DNA of 64,000 nucleotides from NCBI GenBank assembly GCA_026419785.1, contig JAODTK010002021.1, positions 217,501 through 281,500 of the forward strand, written 5' to 3'. A model generated the notes under the pieces. It was not told the DNA's origin and ran no database searches. It was given only the letters and a program-made list of their open reading frames with translations. This DNA is from Sclerodactyla briareus (taxonomy: Eukaryota; Echinodermata; Holothuroidea; Dendrochirotida; Sclerodactylidae). The position numbers were made by a program, and so were the translations under genes. The stretch's first letter is position 1. The number at the start of each line of letters is the position of its first letter. Positions 38,255-49,859 of the stretch are shown here, piece after piece.

Positions 38255-38560
38255 AGATTTTTTGTTTGGGGGGATCAGTCGGTAGAGCTTCAGGACTAAT
38301 GTGATTTTTTTTCAAATCCCACAGGCAGCATCCGGCTTTCCCGTGGTGTTCTTGGGCAAGACACTTCATTACATTGTTCTCTCCACCAGTGATAAATGGG
38401 TACCTGTGAGAAATTGATACAACTGGCGCGTATTAGCTGCTGACACATACTGTCCGGATTGTCGGAGAAGGCTAACAGCTCATATGAACAGGTAATATCT
38501 GTAAAGTCTTTGAGCACGGATTATCTTAGTAACGGCACTGTCGATAAGGTTCGTTCAAAC
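38255..38560 (+). mobile_element. tRNA-derived SINE with conserved core, copy 1
   Basis: The tRNA-like head GATCAGTCGGTAGAGCTTC has an A box and a decayed B box, CAAATCCCAC. The body contains TTCTTGGGCAAGACACTTCA and ATGGGTACCTGTGAGAA, a widely distributed SINE core, and the 3' part contains GGTAATATCTGTAAAG and TTTGAGCACG. A second copy is at 63690-64000, and a 3' fragment is at 42.2-42.4 kb. Confidence 0.7.
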
Positions 38561-39689
38561 ATCCACTCCTCACAGGTGTCTGGCAGCTAGACAGAATCAT
38601 TATCTACGGTCCCGAAGGGAACCGAATGAGATAAAGAGATATTCAGTTGCTGCCATTCCACCTGTATTCACCGTTGCGTGTGGCATGGGTGTTATGGTAG
38701 CAATTGTGGTGGGCCTTGAGATTGTGCATATGGCTTATGGGAGCGGAACCAATAGTTGTTGTTGAATAGTACCAGACGAGAAGACAAGGAATGTTCCCAA
38801 AATAGCGAAGAAAGTTCGGTCTCAGACGTTGGAAAAGTTAGAAACAGATAAACGGCGAGCTGGTGATCTTTTTTTTTTTGTATGTCCAAAATATGTATAT
38901 AAATGTCTGGATGTTCTCACAGTGGCATGGATTCCAACTACAATTACATGGACAAGGTTGTCCTAGTTTAATTAATAATATGTTTATACACACGTAGCCC
39001 TATACATATCAGATCATATAAAATCTATACACAACATATATAGTACCGAAAAAACATATCTGAGAAAGTACGTTTATCAGATTATTGCAACGAAAAATAC
39101 TTGGGAATTAAGATATCCATCAAGTTGATTAGCAAACGTAAGCGATACATAAAAAACGTGGGTGATTATAATAGAGCCTACCAAAGTTGAACCTCTTCTC
39201 TTTAGTCACTTTTCGTTCCATACTTATAGGCGTAGCATTGAATCAAGGTGTTCAATTCGGGTAATAAAATCATGAATAAATCATCAAAATTAAGGAAAAG
39301 GCGAAAAAAAAAAAAACCTTGAACAGCAATGGTGAAATAACTCAAATGTTAAACTATGTCATTTTGTCTATTATGCCACCGACATTCAAATGAAAAATAT
39401 ATACCTAGCTCTTTATACAAAGATACACAATGATTAGACAGGTGGATAGGTAGTAAATTAAATTCACCCGAGGTGTCTAAATTGGTTAACTGATTACGGA
39501 CATCGAGCCATATCAATGTTATGGTACCGGAAAGCCAACAGGTTGCAGCGACTCGTTTTCAAAATACTCTGTGTCCAGGCGAAATAACAAATAGGAGTGT
39601 GCCAGCTCCTCGTAGCCGGTACCATACGGGGTTTTAGCATACGATTTTGAAATGGTACCCAGACAATGGACTCAGATGGTGGTATCATG
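38561..39689. other. No gene recognised
   Basis: A/T-rich non-coding DNA. T and A runs lie at 38870-38880 and 39305-39317. Confidence 0.4.
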
Positions 39690-40350
39690 TGTCACTGTCC
39701 TGACCTGACCCTACGAACAAGTGGGGTTATGTATGCATCATGGGATATATAAATACCCAAGTATAAAATCACTTCCACCCAGAAAAAAACCTGGTCGAGA
39801 TATCGGGTTTTCAAGCAAACACTAGCCAAGGTATGAAAAAATAACAGATATCCTCCTCCGAAAGAAAATCACACGATCTTCAGAAGAACAGAAGGATCAC
39901 GGAACTTAGAGAAAGGTAAACTTACATTTAAAATTGAACCAATAATTGCAATACTGGGCCTTGTGGAAACAAGATTTTTCAGAATTCGACATCAGAGGAC
40001 CTTGATCTGACCACAAATAGGGGGCTCATATTTCTTATCATTAGAAACCACACAATCAAGTAGGAGTTTCATCTATCTAAGAGGTCTAGGATGGGTCGAG
40101 TTATCGTGTTTATTGATGAAACAAATACCCCGACATACACCAAAATCATATTAGGGTTCCTATAGTCCGGGGTTACACAACAAGTTTCATCACGAACTGG
40201 ATCAGACCCAGGCGTGTGGAATCTCACAGAGATATTATTGTACTTGTGGCCCAGTGATCTCTTACCTGATCCAAAAACCATGGGATTGGAAGTACTATCA
40301 TGGGATCATGAATCAAGAATAGGCTGGATTCCACGCAGACCTAGTCCAGT
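39690..40350. repeat. Diverged units of the AAGTATGA/GAGTTATCGTG repeat
   Basis: Fragments such as TACCCAAGTATAAAATCA, GGTCGAGATATCGGGTTTTC and GGGTCGAGTTATCGTGTTTA match the clearer units at 43060-43520. It is non-coding. Confidence 0.5.
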
Positions 40351-41475
40351 TGCCGATGAAGAATCTACACAAAAAAAAAAAAAACATCAGATGCTTACGT
40401 CCCACTTGATGATTGGATATCACACAAACACAATATAATCTTGATCGAAGTAAAGCGTTTTGGACTTATCGTGCTGGCAAGATTTAAAACTTGCACCTCT
40501 GCTGACCTCTGAACGCAGAACCTATAGCCCAGGGATCATGTAATCAATACGGAGAACCCACATACAAAATATCCCTCATTAATTCCAGCCTGAAAAAATC
40601 CCCTAGTTTAATCACCTTTCTGACTGTGGGATATATATATGTTTGCCTGTTTCACCCCGTGTAACTAGTTGAGACATTTTCAAACATACTGTACAAAAGG
40701 TCGATAGGTTAAATGGCTTGAAGCCCAATCTTGTAATGATGATAGTTTCATGTTTGTGAATTATAGTTGTTCACCGGAAGTAAAGCTTTCCAGATTCCGA
40801 TAGTGATGAACATAAAATCTTAATCCTAATTAAGAAAACAAATGAATTGCTCATTCCTGTCAAGAGGGAAAGAACACACGAACAGCAACGTAATTCGACA
40901 TGCCTCTCCATTGCAGAACACAACAGGCCAACTTCTCCAAGGGACGAATCCGTCACCTTTTCTGTGAAATTGCACCTTCCATTCATTGAATAGGAAAGAC
41001 AAAAAAACTCCCTTTTTTGGACATGTTACATGTGCACGAACACAATCTCGGATCAAGCACTTTAAATATGCAATACCACAAAGACAACTGGAACTGACAC
41101 CAAAGTTGGTAAACAATACATGATAATCAGATCTGGTAATAATATTCTCAGATAATTCATTGCCCATCCTGTAATGTTATATTCCAATGGAACCAGCGGA
41201 ACTCAATTAGCTAAATTACTGATATTGGCAGTATAGGAATGTCTGATCGACGCACCACCCAAAACAATGATCTGAAGCGACTGTGACTATGGAAACAATA
41301 GTACGTGTTGCCACTCATACAATATAAGCCAGAACATTTTCTGATTGTAATACTATATTATACAGTCGAATCAATACTGAAAGAAATGAAACCATACCAT
41401 TATACACGATGCTTATAGCCTGTATAGCCTCAGACACATAAATGCTAATATTTGTCTTCAGGATTTGGGGAAAAT
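40351..41475. other. No gene recognised
   Basis: Non-coding interval. Frames on the minus strand at 40771-41167 overlap in two phases and have no recognisable motif. Confidence 0.4.
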
Positions 41476-41963
41476 TCAGTTACGGACACACACATCGGCT
41501 CGCGTCGACAAATAATTCAACTCGCCAACGCTAAGCGACTCAGCAGAGATCAAAGAAGCTTCCAGTAATACAAGACAAGTGGACACCAACGCAGTCTCGA
41601 TTGCGCTTTGATTCCAATAGCCTCGTTGGCGTAATCGTTGGAGGATTGATTGCTTCTGAGGACTGGTCAGTATCAAGCGAAATGATCAATCCATCGGGGA
41701 GTGTCCAGCAATGTAATCAATTGCCGCCACCGATTATATCCTCACTCGCCTCTTTAGCGCCATCGAGGGCGCTGTTAATCGCAATTACAGAGAGTCTCGT
41801 GCAGAGCATTATCAGTGGCGCCGGGTGGTCTTCGTCGGGTTGAGGGAAGCCCCGTTGAAGTCTGCAAGGACCTGGTCTACGGCGTGCTCGAAGGCCCTGT
41901 CAACGGCCGCCTCCGTGACATGTGCGGCAAAATCATCAGAACAGCAGTTGCAGAGGAGTTTCC
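41476..41963 (-). CDS. Possible exon(s) of an unrecognised helical protein
   Basis: On the minus strand a good acceptor (CATTCTTTTGTACAG) precedes a 50-codon frame from 41963 to 41812 with mostly G or C in third positions, reading in part AAHVTEAAVDRAFEHAVDQV, an amphipathic helix. After a likely frameshift a second, similar segment contains INSALDGAKEASEDIIGG, and a further frame (to 41476) contains AIETALVSTCLVLLEASLIS. The paired CNC plus helix pattern hints at an internal repeat. No domain is recognised and function is unknown. It could also be chance in a GC-rich patch. Confidence 0.35.
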
Positions 41964-42189
41964 CTGTACAAAAGAATGAAACAATAGTTTCGTTTGTGTA
42001 AATTAATCACATTGCCAATCGCTTCCTTGAAAAGTTGGTATGCGTAATCATGGTAAATTTTGTTATTATGTCCCTTGCGAGTAGAATGCCCTATTTCTTG
42101 TCTTTTTCACTTTGAGACGCCAAAAGTGATCCGTGATATTAATATGTACATAATACTACTACTAATACTACTGACTAACTTACTACTAC

Positions 42190-42370
42190 CCTACACTACT
42201 AATAATAAAATAATATAATATAGATAATAATAATTATTAATGATAATAATATCAATATAACAATATAATAATTATTCATAGCTACATAATAATAATAATT
42301 GTTTGTTAATATTGCTCTTCTCCAGGTCGAAGACATTGCTCGAAGCGCTTTACAGATATTACCCCTGACA
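42190..42370 (-). mobile_element. SINE 3' fragment with (ATT)n-type tail
   Basis: The reverse complement reads GGTAATATCTGTAAAGCGCT then TCGAGCAATGTC and continues into ATTATTATT-rich sequence. It matches the 3' part of the SINEs at 38.5 and 63.9 kb. The head is missing. Confidence 0.6.
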
Positions 42371-42939
42371 TGAGTGACTCGTCGGCAAACAGTATCATAC
42401 CGCACGCAATTCTTGCTTGTTCTCTCCCGAAGCACCATTCCAGTACGCCGCTTCATCGTGTTCCCTGGAGGGGGATTCCCAATATTCAAGCAGCCACTAC
42501 GGCGTTCGCCACTCTTCACAAGGAACCTCACAACGTATATACCTGAACACGTGGGTGGCGTGGGAAACATTTTCCAGGGACACAAACCTTGTCCAACAGC
42601 AAGCACGGCGAGAAATGTCCTCGGACATGTTCCTCCTAGTCAGGGTCAACACGTCCTCATTGATTTACCTAAACTGTTCAAATAAAAAATAAAAATCTTA
42701 AGATTAAAGACACACCCCACGGATTCGAAGATATGTGTGTTTGTTTTGACCGCTTCATGAATCAGGTTGCATTAACGTACCTCAAAGAATTCTCTGTCGA
42801 TCCTGTCGGCAATTGTTCTCAGCTCGATTCCTCCCTGTCGGAATCGTTCGTGCTTCGTCGAGTTCCATCCACTCAGTGGCCTGTGCAACCCTAGTATCCG
42901 GCCTCCCCTAGTCTCCTCTTTTCGGCATCTGATCTGAAT
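42371..42939. other. No gene recognised
   Basis: Overlapping frames on both strands (42374-42692 plus, 42199-42606 minus) have no recognisable product. The sequence adjoins SINE-derived DNA. Confidence 0.35.
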
Positions 42940-42962
42940 AATAATAATATAATAATAATAAG

Positions 42963-42995
<33 letters not shown>

Positions 42996-43040
42996 TAATA
43001 ATAATAAAAAATTTTAAAATTTAAAAATAATAATAATCAT
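42940..43040. repeat. (TAA)n microsatellite
   Basis: Imperfect TAA repeat of about 90 bases, degrading into A/T-rich sequence. Confidence 0.9.
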
Positions 43041-43059
43041 TATCACCATGGGGAAAACA

Positions 43060-43605
43060 CATACCCAAGTATGAGTTTCATCCATCCAGATGACCCTTTG
43101 ACATGACCCCCAAAAAATAGGGTTCATGTTACTCATCATGGGGAATCACACATACCCTAGTATGAGCTCCATCCATTGGTGGGGGCGAGTATCGTGTTTA
43201 CAAGACAAAATTGCCCAAGATATCGACTTTTCACAAAAAAAATTATTTTCGGACCAAAATAAACCCCGACTCGAACAAAAACAATAGGTGGTCCTGTACT
43301 CCCATACGAAAGTTATACAATTAATTTCAATTCCCCCTGATTAGACCACAACCAATCGGATATCGTGTTCACAAGGTTTTCAGATTTGGCTTTATTGACC
43401 ACAAAATGACCTTAACCTGAATCCAAAAACACCAGGTTCCATTTAATCATCATGGGGAACACACAGACCAAGTATGGCTTCATCCATCCAGGTGGGGCCG
43501 AGTTATACTGTTTACAAGCTGGGCGCACACACACCACACACATTCACACACATCCCACACACACGCACACACACACACACACACATCACACACACACACA
43601 ACATA
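43060..43605. repeat. Tandem repeat with CATGGGGAA/AAGTATGA units, ending in (CA)n
   Basis: CATCATGGGGAA plus a short spacer, ACACAxACC and AAGTATG, then TCCATCC, then GCCGAGTTATACTGTTTAC-like sequence recur near 43050, 43135 and 43450. A CA microsatellite follows at 43522-43605. Diverged units lie at 39.7-40.3 kb. Confidence 0.65.
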
Positions 43606-43869
43606 CAGACTTCGACAGTATTTGCCGAGTGACGTCCATTGGGCGAGAAAAAAACTAAGTCCGAAAAGGTGTGGGTGCGAGGTGGGTTTTAAGTCCTAGC
43701 ATGCCCCCACGTAACTTGTCCGGTGGATGAATGGTAAAAACACTCAATCTCATCACACACCACGATAAAAAAATCTTGCATCACACTCTAAAGTATATTG
43801 CTCGAGGACATTTGCTTCTAATTTTTTGCCCTTGGGGGATAGAGGGGGGTAGTAGAACGTTTCAACGCA

Positions 43870-43975
43870 TTTTCTTCCGAGGACCGATTTCAGGTCCTCG
43901 GAAAAAAAAATGTCCTCGCAAGTCGGGTGTGTTAACAGGTTTTGGTCCTCGCACGGATTAGTACAGAAACGCACA
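43870..43975. repeat. GTCCTCG word repeat leading into CACA-rich sequence
   Basis: GGTCCTCGG, TGTCCTCGCAAG and GGTCCTCGCACGG occur with GAGGACC in the other orientation. They are followed by AGAAACGCACAAAAACACAC. The layout recalls the GTCCTCACAA...CACACA repeats known from fish genomes, by recall. Confidence 0.5.
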
Positions 43976-44339
43976 AAAACACACGCATACACACGTACAC
44001 ACGAAAACGAGAGAGAGGAAGAGAAGAGGAGAGGAAAGAGTAGTGTGTGGGGGGGGGGGGGTAGAGAGAATAGATGAGGAAGCAAGAAGAGGGAGAGAGA
44101 ATGACTAGTATACACAACCTATATGGGGTAATATTTCAGCTAGTTTGGGGATAAATGCACTCACTTGTTGAATAGTGGGCCCAGCCTCTGCAGCAGAGGG
44201 GAGTGGGGCAAGGAAAATTTTGTCGCGATTCTAGCAATTCGACCGCGGGATCCGGAGCGGCAGTTTTATGACCACCGGACATTGACAATGCCGTTACCAG
44301 ACATTCATTCCTGGGGTAGGCCTATGGTATACTGCAGAG
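43976..44339. other. No gene recognised; purine-rich and G-run stretch
   Basis: A GA-rich tract (44009-44040) and a G run (44049-44061) are present. Nothing else was identified. Confidence 0.4.
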
Positions 44340-44512
44340 AGAGGATCGGAATTGTTCCGGGCCCAGCAAGGATGAAGGACATCTATTACTGCATTTATGG
44401 TCAGCTGCGAATTTCTTCACCGAGTAAACGGAATAAGACAATGCCTCTTTGGCAGTACCTATCCTATTTGGGTGGGGTAGGTAACACACGCAGACGGCAA
44501 TTGCAAATTGCC
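44340..44512 (-). mobile_element. tRNA-SINE fragment, head missing
   Basis: The plus strand contains GGGCCCAGCAAG, GGTCAGCTGCGAAT, AATGCCTCTTTGG and CACGCAGACGGCAATT, the reverse complement of the 3' two-thirds of the SINE at 25.5 kb. It stops before the tRNA-like head, so it is 5'-truncated. Confidence 0.65.
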
Positions 44513-47500
44513 TACCTATAAGGAAGGGTAAAAACGTTCGTGAGGTTTCTACGAGACCATATAGGCGGACAGCCACTTGGGGTGGCGAGTAGAAAAACGG
44601 ACAATAAATGTGTTGGTTTACAATTCACTAGATGACCAAAATTGGCTATACCCAAACCTATTGACCCCCTTGGGCAGACTCCTCCCAGTACGAGTCTATT
44701 GACTGGAAGACCTATGTATGTGTGAAATTACAGTTTTAGGAGAGAAAGAAGGGGTTGAGGAATAGGATAAGCTGCGGCAGGTCGAAACTTTTATGGTCAT
44801 AAAACAGTCTCGAATTGAATTCAGCTGCGCTCGTCGTTATTTACCTAAATTCTCGACTGTTATTCATCAGTAAAGGCTCCCAGTTGCAGTTTATTCTTTA
44901 TTTACATACAGCATTTTCGATATCACTGCCTCGCTGGTGTGACGCACTTACGCAGTGCGGTATATCAGTAGGAAAACTCCAGCCCTAGGCCCAACGATAA
45001 CTTGTGTCCCATACAGGGTCTGTTCTTCTCTGAAAACGGAACAGGGTATCGAAACCTAGGAGTGAGCCGACCTAAAAAACAGGAGTGAAGCGTCGGTTGA
45101 TAAATTATTAGGGGACAACAGCAGGTGATTATGGGAGATGAAAAAAAAACTCTGTCTATATATAGGTCCAAACCCCAACTCAATACAATGTTCCTATGTG
45201 GATTCATTGGCCTTTGTATAAGTTCGGTACATTTTATGCGGAGAAATCGGGGGAGAATCCAACTGCGCAAAAACGCATGACGGCACACTTGGACAAACAG
45301 GGAAGTTATGTCATGTATATGATGTTTATTTGGTTGAATAAGTCAACATTTAGCAGAAGGTGTGTTGTGAGAAGGTCTTTCTCTCACCAAGTAACCACCA
45401 AACACCACCCCAACCCCCTACAGCAATCTCTCCCCATAGACTAAATTGCTTTTCGAGGTTGAAAATAATGTGTGAATTTCATAAAAAAAATTCGATTGTG
45501 GTAGGGTTGTGCGAGCATCAAAGGACTGTAACTCATTACCGGAAAGAGTACAAACTTTAGAGTTGACTGACGCATTCGTTCTATCCGGCTATCTTTATAA
45601 TCCATCATTCAGTTGTCTTCCAAACATGATGCGAATATTCCTAATATATCGTTATGCAGGTAATTCCCAGGAGGCATAATTCGGTAGCAGTGAGGCCGGC
45701 CCCACACGGCAACGATCAGGAATGAAATACAGCTGGCAGGTGGTGATAGGAGTGGCTTCAGCGGCGTACCTAAGGCATGGAATTCAACCCCAGCCCCAAG
45801 AGGAAAGAAAAACAAAACAAGTAAAGCTTTCACATCGAAGTGAAGGCTTATAAGCAAACCTTCAAACTGAAAAAGACTGAAGACGATTTTGTATATAGAG
45901 GCCTTCAAAAGCGTTGCCCCCTTCCCCCGTCGTGACCAACATGAGAATTTCCAGCCCCTTTTGAACGGTGGACAAGTGAACTGCGCCGATCGGCCGCGGT
46001 TCACGGACATCAAACATCAAGCCGCTGTTCCCCACGGGAGATCTCTTGGAAGTTGGTAAATTTGACCTTTGAAAATGGTTTCGTCAATTTGTACGGGAAT
46101 GGAATTTTTGAAAGTAAAACTCGAAAACCAGCGACGGTGGAGGAGGCTAAACTTGTTCAAAATGAAATGTTGGAGGAAATAGTACGGGATACATATATTT
46201 TTCTCAGAAAAATCCACAGGGAACGTAAAATACGGACAAGCATCGGCAGACAACGAAAATATTTTCAACGATCCACTGTTTAACTTTGAACGGACTTCAT
46301 ATAAACTTTGAGTCCGTCGTTTTCAGTCGAAAATTGAACAGATTTTGATCATGACACGTTTATTTCAGTTCTATATTGCCAGCGATCCAAATTCGACAAA
46401 TGAAAATGAAGGAGAAATGCGAATAATTCATCCATGTAATTTGATAAAATTAACTCCCAGTCCGCAAAGCAGAAACCCAAGGATGTGGCACCTGTCGTTA
46501 AGGAGGTCATTGGCTAGGTACAAGGTCGTTTCAAGGGGCGGATGTTCGTAATGAAATGTCTGTGTACGCGTGTTGTCAAGTATCGTATCACATAATTTTC
46601 CGGTACCGACTAGACTGGAAGTACCACCAGATGAACTGCCGTCTGTGCAGAGAGCATTGTAATGTTACATTACACTCAGGATGTCGTGGTTGTACTAAAC
46701 ATTATTTTAACGCAATTAACACCGACCAACGTTAATTTTGACCCATGTCAGGGAATGAGTATATTGTATGGATGTACAGTTGAATTCCAACACCGCAACA
46801 GAGATGGTTTAATACTCGGCTCGTATGGTTTGTCATGTATTTCCTACTAGGTCGGCCCTCTCCCCAATATCTCTGTTCTACTATGATGGACCTCTCACGA
46901 AAAACAAAATGATTGCATTACTTCAAGATCCGTTCACAGGAAACACGGGGGGATCGGATTATTGAGACACGGATGTGGAGATGTTTTATCGCAACAAATC
47001 AACAACAAACAACACAATGACTCGCGTTAACGTCAAGGATTGTTTTCTGTATTCTGTCGCGGTCTTTCTTTTTTTCCCGTAAAACGTTAGCCTACTATTG
47101 TCTTGGCAAAGCCAAAAAAGACATACATGTGGCCCACTGTTGTAGCTCTAGTGTCGTTAGGGCTATTCAAATTTTACCGTGGGTGTGTGAGATGGAAGCA
47201 CGCCATTACAAAATTGTTTGGGCAAACAAGGGAATAACTAAACTTCTGCTCTTACAGGCGGTCCCCGCGACATGACAACTTCCTCCAATCATTTTACCAG
47301 CTCCGCAAACCTCATGCCTTAATCTTCGGTCGCATGAGCTATTATAATACTGAGGGGCAATGGCAGCCAAAATAAAAAAAATACTTTTAACTATATATCT
47401 GACAGTATGGCTATATGTCACAGAATGTTAGACACCATAAAATCAAGTAAGATTCAGGAAACCATTAATATCCACTCTCAGGAGTCCTATTGATTATGTG

Positions 47501-48257
47501 TCTATTACATCTGTTACACGATACGCCTCCTGAAGAGAAGAAAGAAAAGTCCCGTGCGGAAAAAACGAACAGGCGTTCGATGTGTAACATCGTATCAGCA
47601 ACATGCAGTTTGTGTTACTCTTGCTGGGATTGGCAGAAAGCACGGAGCCTGACCAAATCTAGGTGAAATACCCGGTTGTGGAAGCGCCAGGATGGGTGCA
47701 TTGTGGTAACCACGCAGGAGTGGCATCACCTCCAACTGGTTAGGAGACATTTTGGGCTTCTGACTATAGTAGCGCGACCGATACCATGCACGAGGCGGTT
47801 GTACATGCCTCCGCACGTAGACTACGAAATGCAAGAAACTGACATGGTTGCACCGTATTCTTCATCGCCATATCTGTTGGGATACACGCAGCGTCAAATC
47901 CAGTATGTTTCTCGTCATGCCTCTTGTGGATGCCGAAAATGCACGAATTACAGTTGACTAATTTATCATTTCGAAATTACATGGAATGAAGGCTGATTGA
48001 ACCTTCAAATACAAGATATTCCGTTTACACTCATTTCCTCTGATTGTGGTGTCTCAGATGTATCTCTACTACCTGAAGTTCTTCACGAACGGCGGGACAT
48101 GGGCCCGGCTACTATATCTGATTGACATCAAGTGGGCAACGTTTGCAGTTTTGAAATTGTGGTATCCCCCCCCCCCTCCCCCTCCAACAATTAGTATAGT
48201 ATTCCGCGATACGTCCATGCAAATTCATTGGCATTCGTAATTTACTTTGTGACCTAC
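44513..48257. other. No supported gene
   Basis: Frames at 45609-46013 (minus), 46017-46283 (both strands), 46345-46551 and 47595-47957 are open but shadow one another and lack recognisable domains. A lone CAGCGGCGTACCTAAGG near 45756 resembles a hAT-type MITE end without a partner. C runs lie at 48166-48176. Confidence 0.4.
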
Positions 48258-48429
48258 CATCAGATTGCTTCATGAAGTTCTCGAAGTAAGCCCTCGTTTC
48301 TCGACGGACGTTTCCTGGGTGAGCCCCCATCTCCGGTGAACGGATCTGGGCTGGTGAAGTTTCCATCGCTGCCTCGGACCTCGCGTCCCTGGTTTCACGG
48401 GTAACTCCCATGTCGACCATTCCTCCGAC
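48258..48429 (-). CDS. Possible internal exon, 57 codons, unrecognised
   Basis: On the minus strand TTCATTGCAG precedes an open frame with no stop that ends at GATG followed by the donor GTAGGT. The translation includes VDMGVTRETRDARSEAAMET and GNVRRETRAYFENFMKQSD, a charged hydrophilic sequence with no known domain. GC content is higher than in the flanks. No neighbouring exons were identified. Confidence 0.3.
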
Positions 48430-48552
48430 CTGCAATGAAGTTTGTCATGGCATGATATTCTCAAGTAATGCCAAGTACCGATAACGAGAACTTTAGTTGA
48501 CTCCTGTAGCCAGAGTCCGCAGTTCAATAAGGGAGGGTGCCAGTCAGAACGT

Positions 48553-48672
48553 ACCTTTACCAAAACGTCCCCGCTCTTCAACTACCAAACGTCCCCGAGA
48601 CGACCAAAACGTCCCCGTTGATTTTGGTTGAATAAAATGCAGGTTTGTTAAAACGTCCCCGGTACGTTTGAG
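48553..48672. repeat. AAACGTCCCCG word repeat, four copies
   Basis: CAAAACGTCCCCG or close forms occur at about 48561, 48586, 48606 and 48650 with unequal spacers, so this is a word-rich element rather than a regular tandem repeat. It is non-coding. Confidence 0.7.
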
Positions 48673-48759
48673 TGTGACATCTCGAGGAATGTTACAGTAA
48701 ATATGATATCGATTATGCGGGATTCAGGAACGTGTTTATTACTCGAAGTGACATGTAAT

Positions 48760-48872
<113 letters not shown>

Positions 48873-49079
48873 TTAGTTCTGTTGAGCCGCTAGGAGGCAG
48901 GCTAGTAGATTGAACCGGATAGCGTTTTCTTCTTTCATTCCAGTATAAGCATGACTGGGGCGACGCGTGATGTACAGGATTACGCATTAGTGCTTCTCGA
49001 TATCAAAGCTTTGGTGGATTAAAAAATCATTTCCATTTTACTCTAAAAATGGTGGCCCTTTTTAATAGAAAATCTTACC

Positions 49080-49470
49080 TTTGACATTTCCACCTTGGTG
49101 CAAAGTTCAATAGGTAGAGGTCGAAAACTATTTCCAAACCGTATGGCAAATCAACCGAATCTTCTCATCTCAAGTCAGAGCCCTTTTAAAGGTGTGACCT
49201 TTCATGACCTTACGCTAAAACGTCAATAACTTCAGTTATGAGCATGTTTAAAAGGTAGTATAATTGCCCGTTTGGTTCGTCTCTGTGAGACGAATCCATT
49301 CGTCGCAAAAAGTCCACGGAGGTCAAAGGTCAGAGAGGTCACATGAGGTCATGGAGGGTCACCGAGATATTTTCGCAATGAACAAACAAGACCTTTCCAT
49401 TAGGTCATCCCCCTTATACGTTTCGTTCATGAAATATCCAAAGGAGATCACTTTTTAACCTTTCGACCTT
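49080..49470. repeat. AGGTCA-rich repeat fragment
   Basis: AGGTCAAAGGTCA (DR1) lies at 49320-49332, and AGGTCACATGAGGTCA (half-sites spaced by four, DR4) at 49336-49351. TGACCTT words lie on the left. It belongs with the 31.5-33.1 kb repeat and is followed by the same (CA)n plus GATTCCTTTTG tail. Confidence 0.65.
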
Positions 49471-49736
49471 TCCGGATTATTCATCAATATCACGATACTT
49501 CCACATCCTAGCCTACTAATCTTATTATAAAATGATGCCACCATTTGAACAAAAACGTACAACCGAGTTAGAGCTGTTTAAAGAAATTAACTTTTTGCCT
49601 CTGTTGATTTCACTATGGCTTTGACATCTCCTGAAAAACAATACAGAACATTTACTCAATACAGGTGATCCTTCAACCAAATATGAGTACAGTCCGACTT
49701 TGCGTCTTCCACTTATCGGGTATACAATCGAACATA

Positions 49737-49822
49737 AACACACACACAACCAACACGCACACACACACACCACACACACACACACACACGCGCGCGCCAC
49801 ACATACACACACACACACCTAC
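49737..49822. repeat. (CA)n microsatellite
   Basis: CA repeat interrupted by CGCGCGCGCC near 49790, then GACCACATAGATTCC as at 33.4 kb. Confidence 0.9.
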
Positions 49823-49859
49823 TCACACATACAACGCGTGACCACATAGATTCCTTTTG

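Larger units (their letters stand above)
33440..38560. repeat. Duplicated segment, copy 1 (partner 61437-64000)
   Basis: It matches 61437-64000 collinearly: TGTATCGTTTGTCAT, CACACGGAAACCAA, CACTCCCATTGGG, GACAAGATATGGAGATGTAC, then the 34-bp array, then CTATCCTGAAAGAATCATAC, GCGTTACACAGGCAACTG and GGTAATATCTGTAAAG. Relative to the partner it has extra DNA at 34085-34645 and 36674-38208. No gene is recognised, and the frame 33667-34017 is not supported by the partner copy, which breaks it. Confidence 0.8.

Noticed and set aside
45756..45775. CAGCGGCGTACCTAAGG as a MITE end
   Set aside because: No opposite terminus was identified within 500 bp on either side.
47603..47662. Short ATG frame with a signal-peptide-like start (MQFVLLLLGLAES)
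   Set aside because: It is only 19 codons before a stop, and the longer adjacent frame is in another phase without an ATG; not enough to support a secreted peptide gene.
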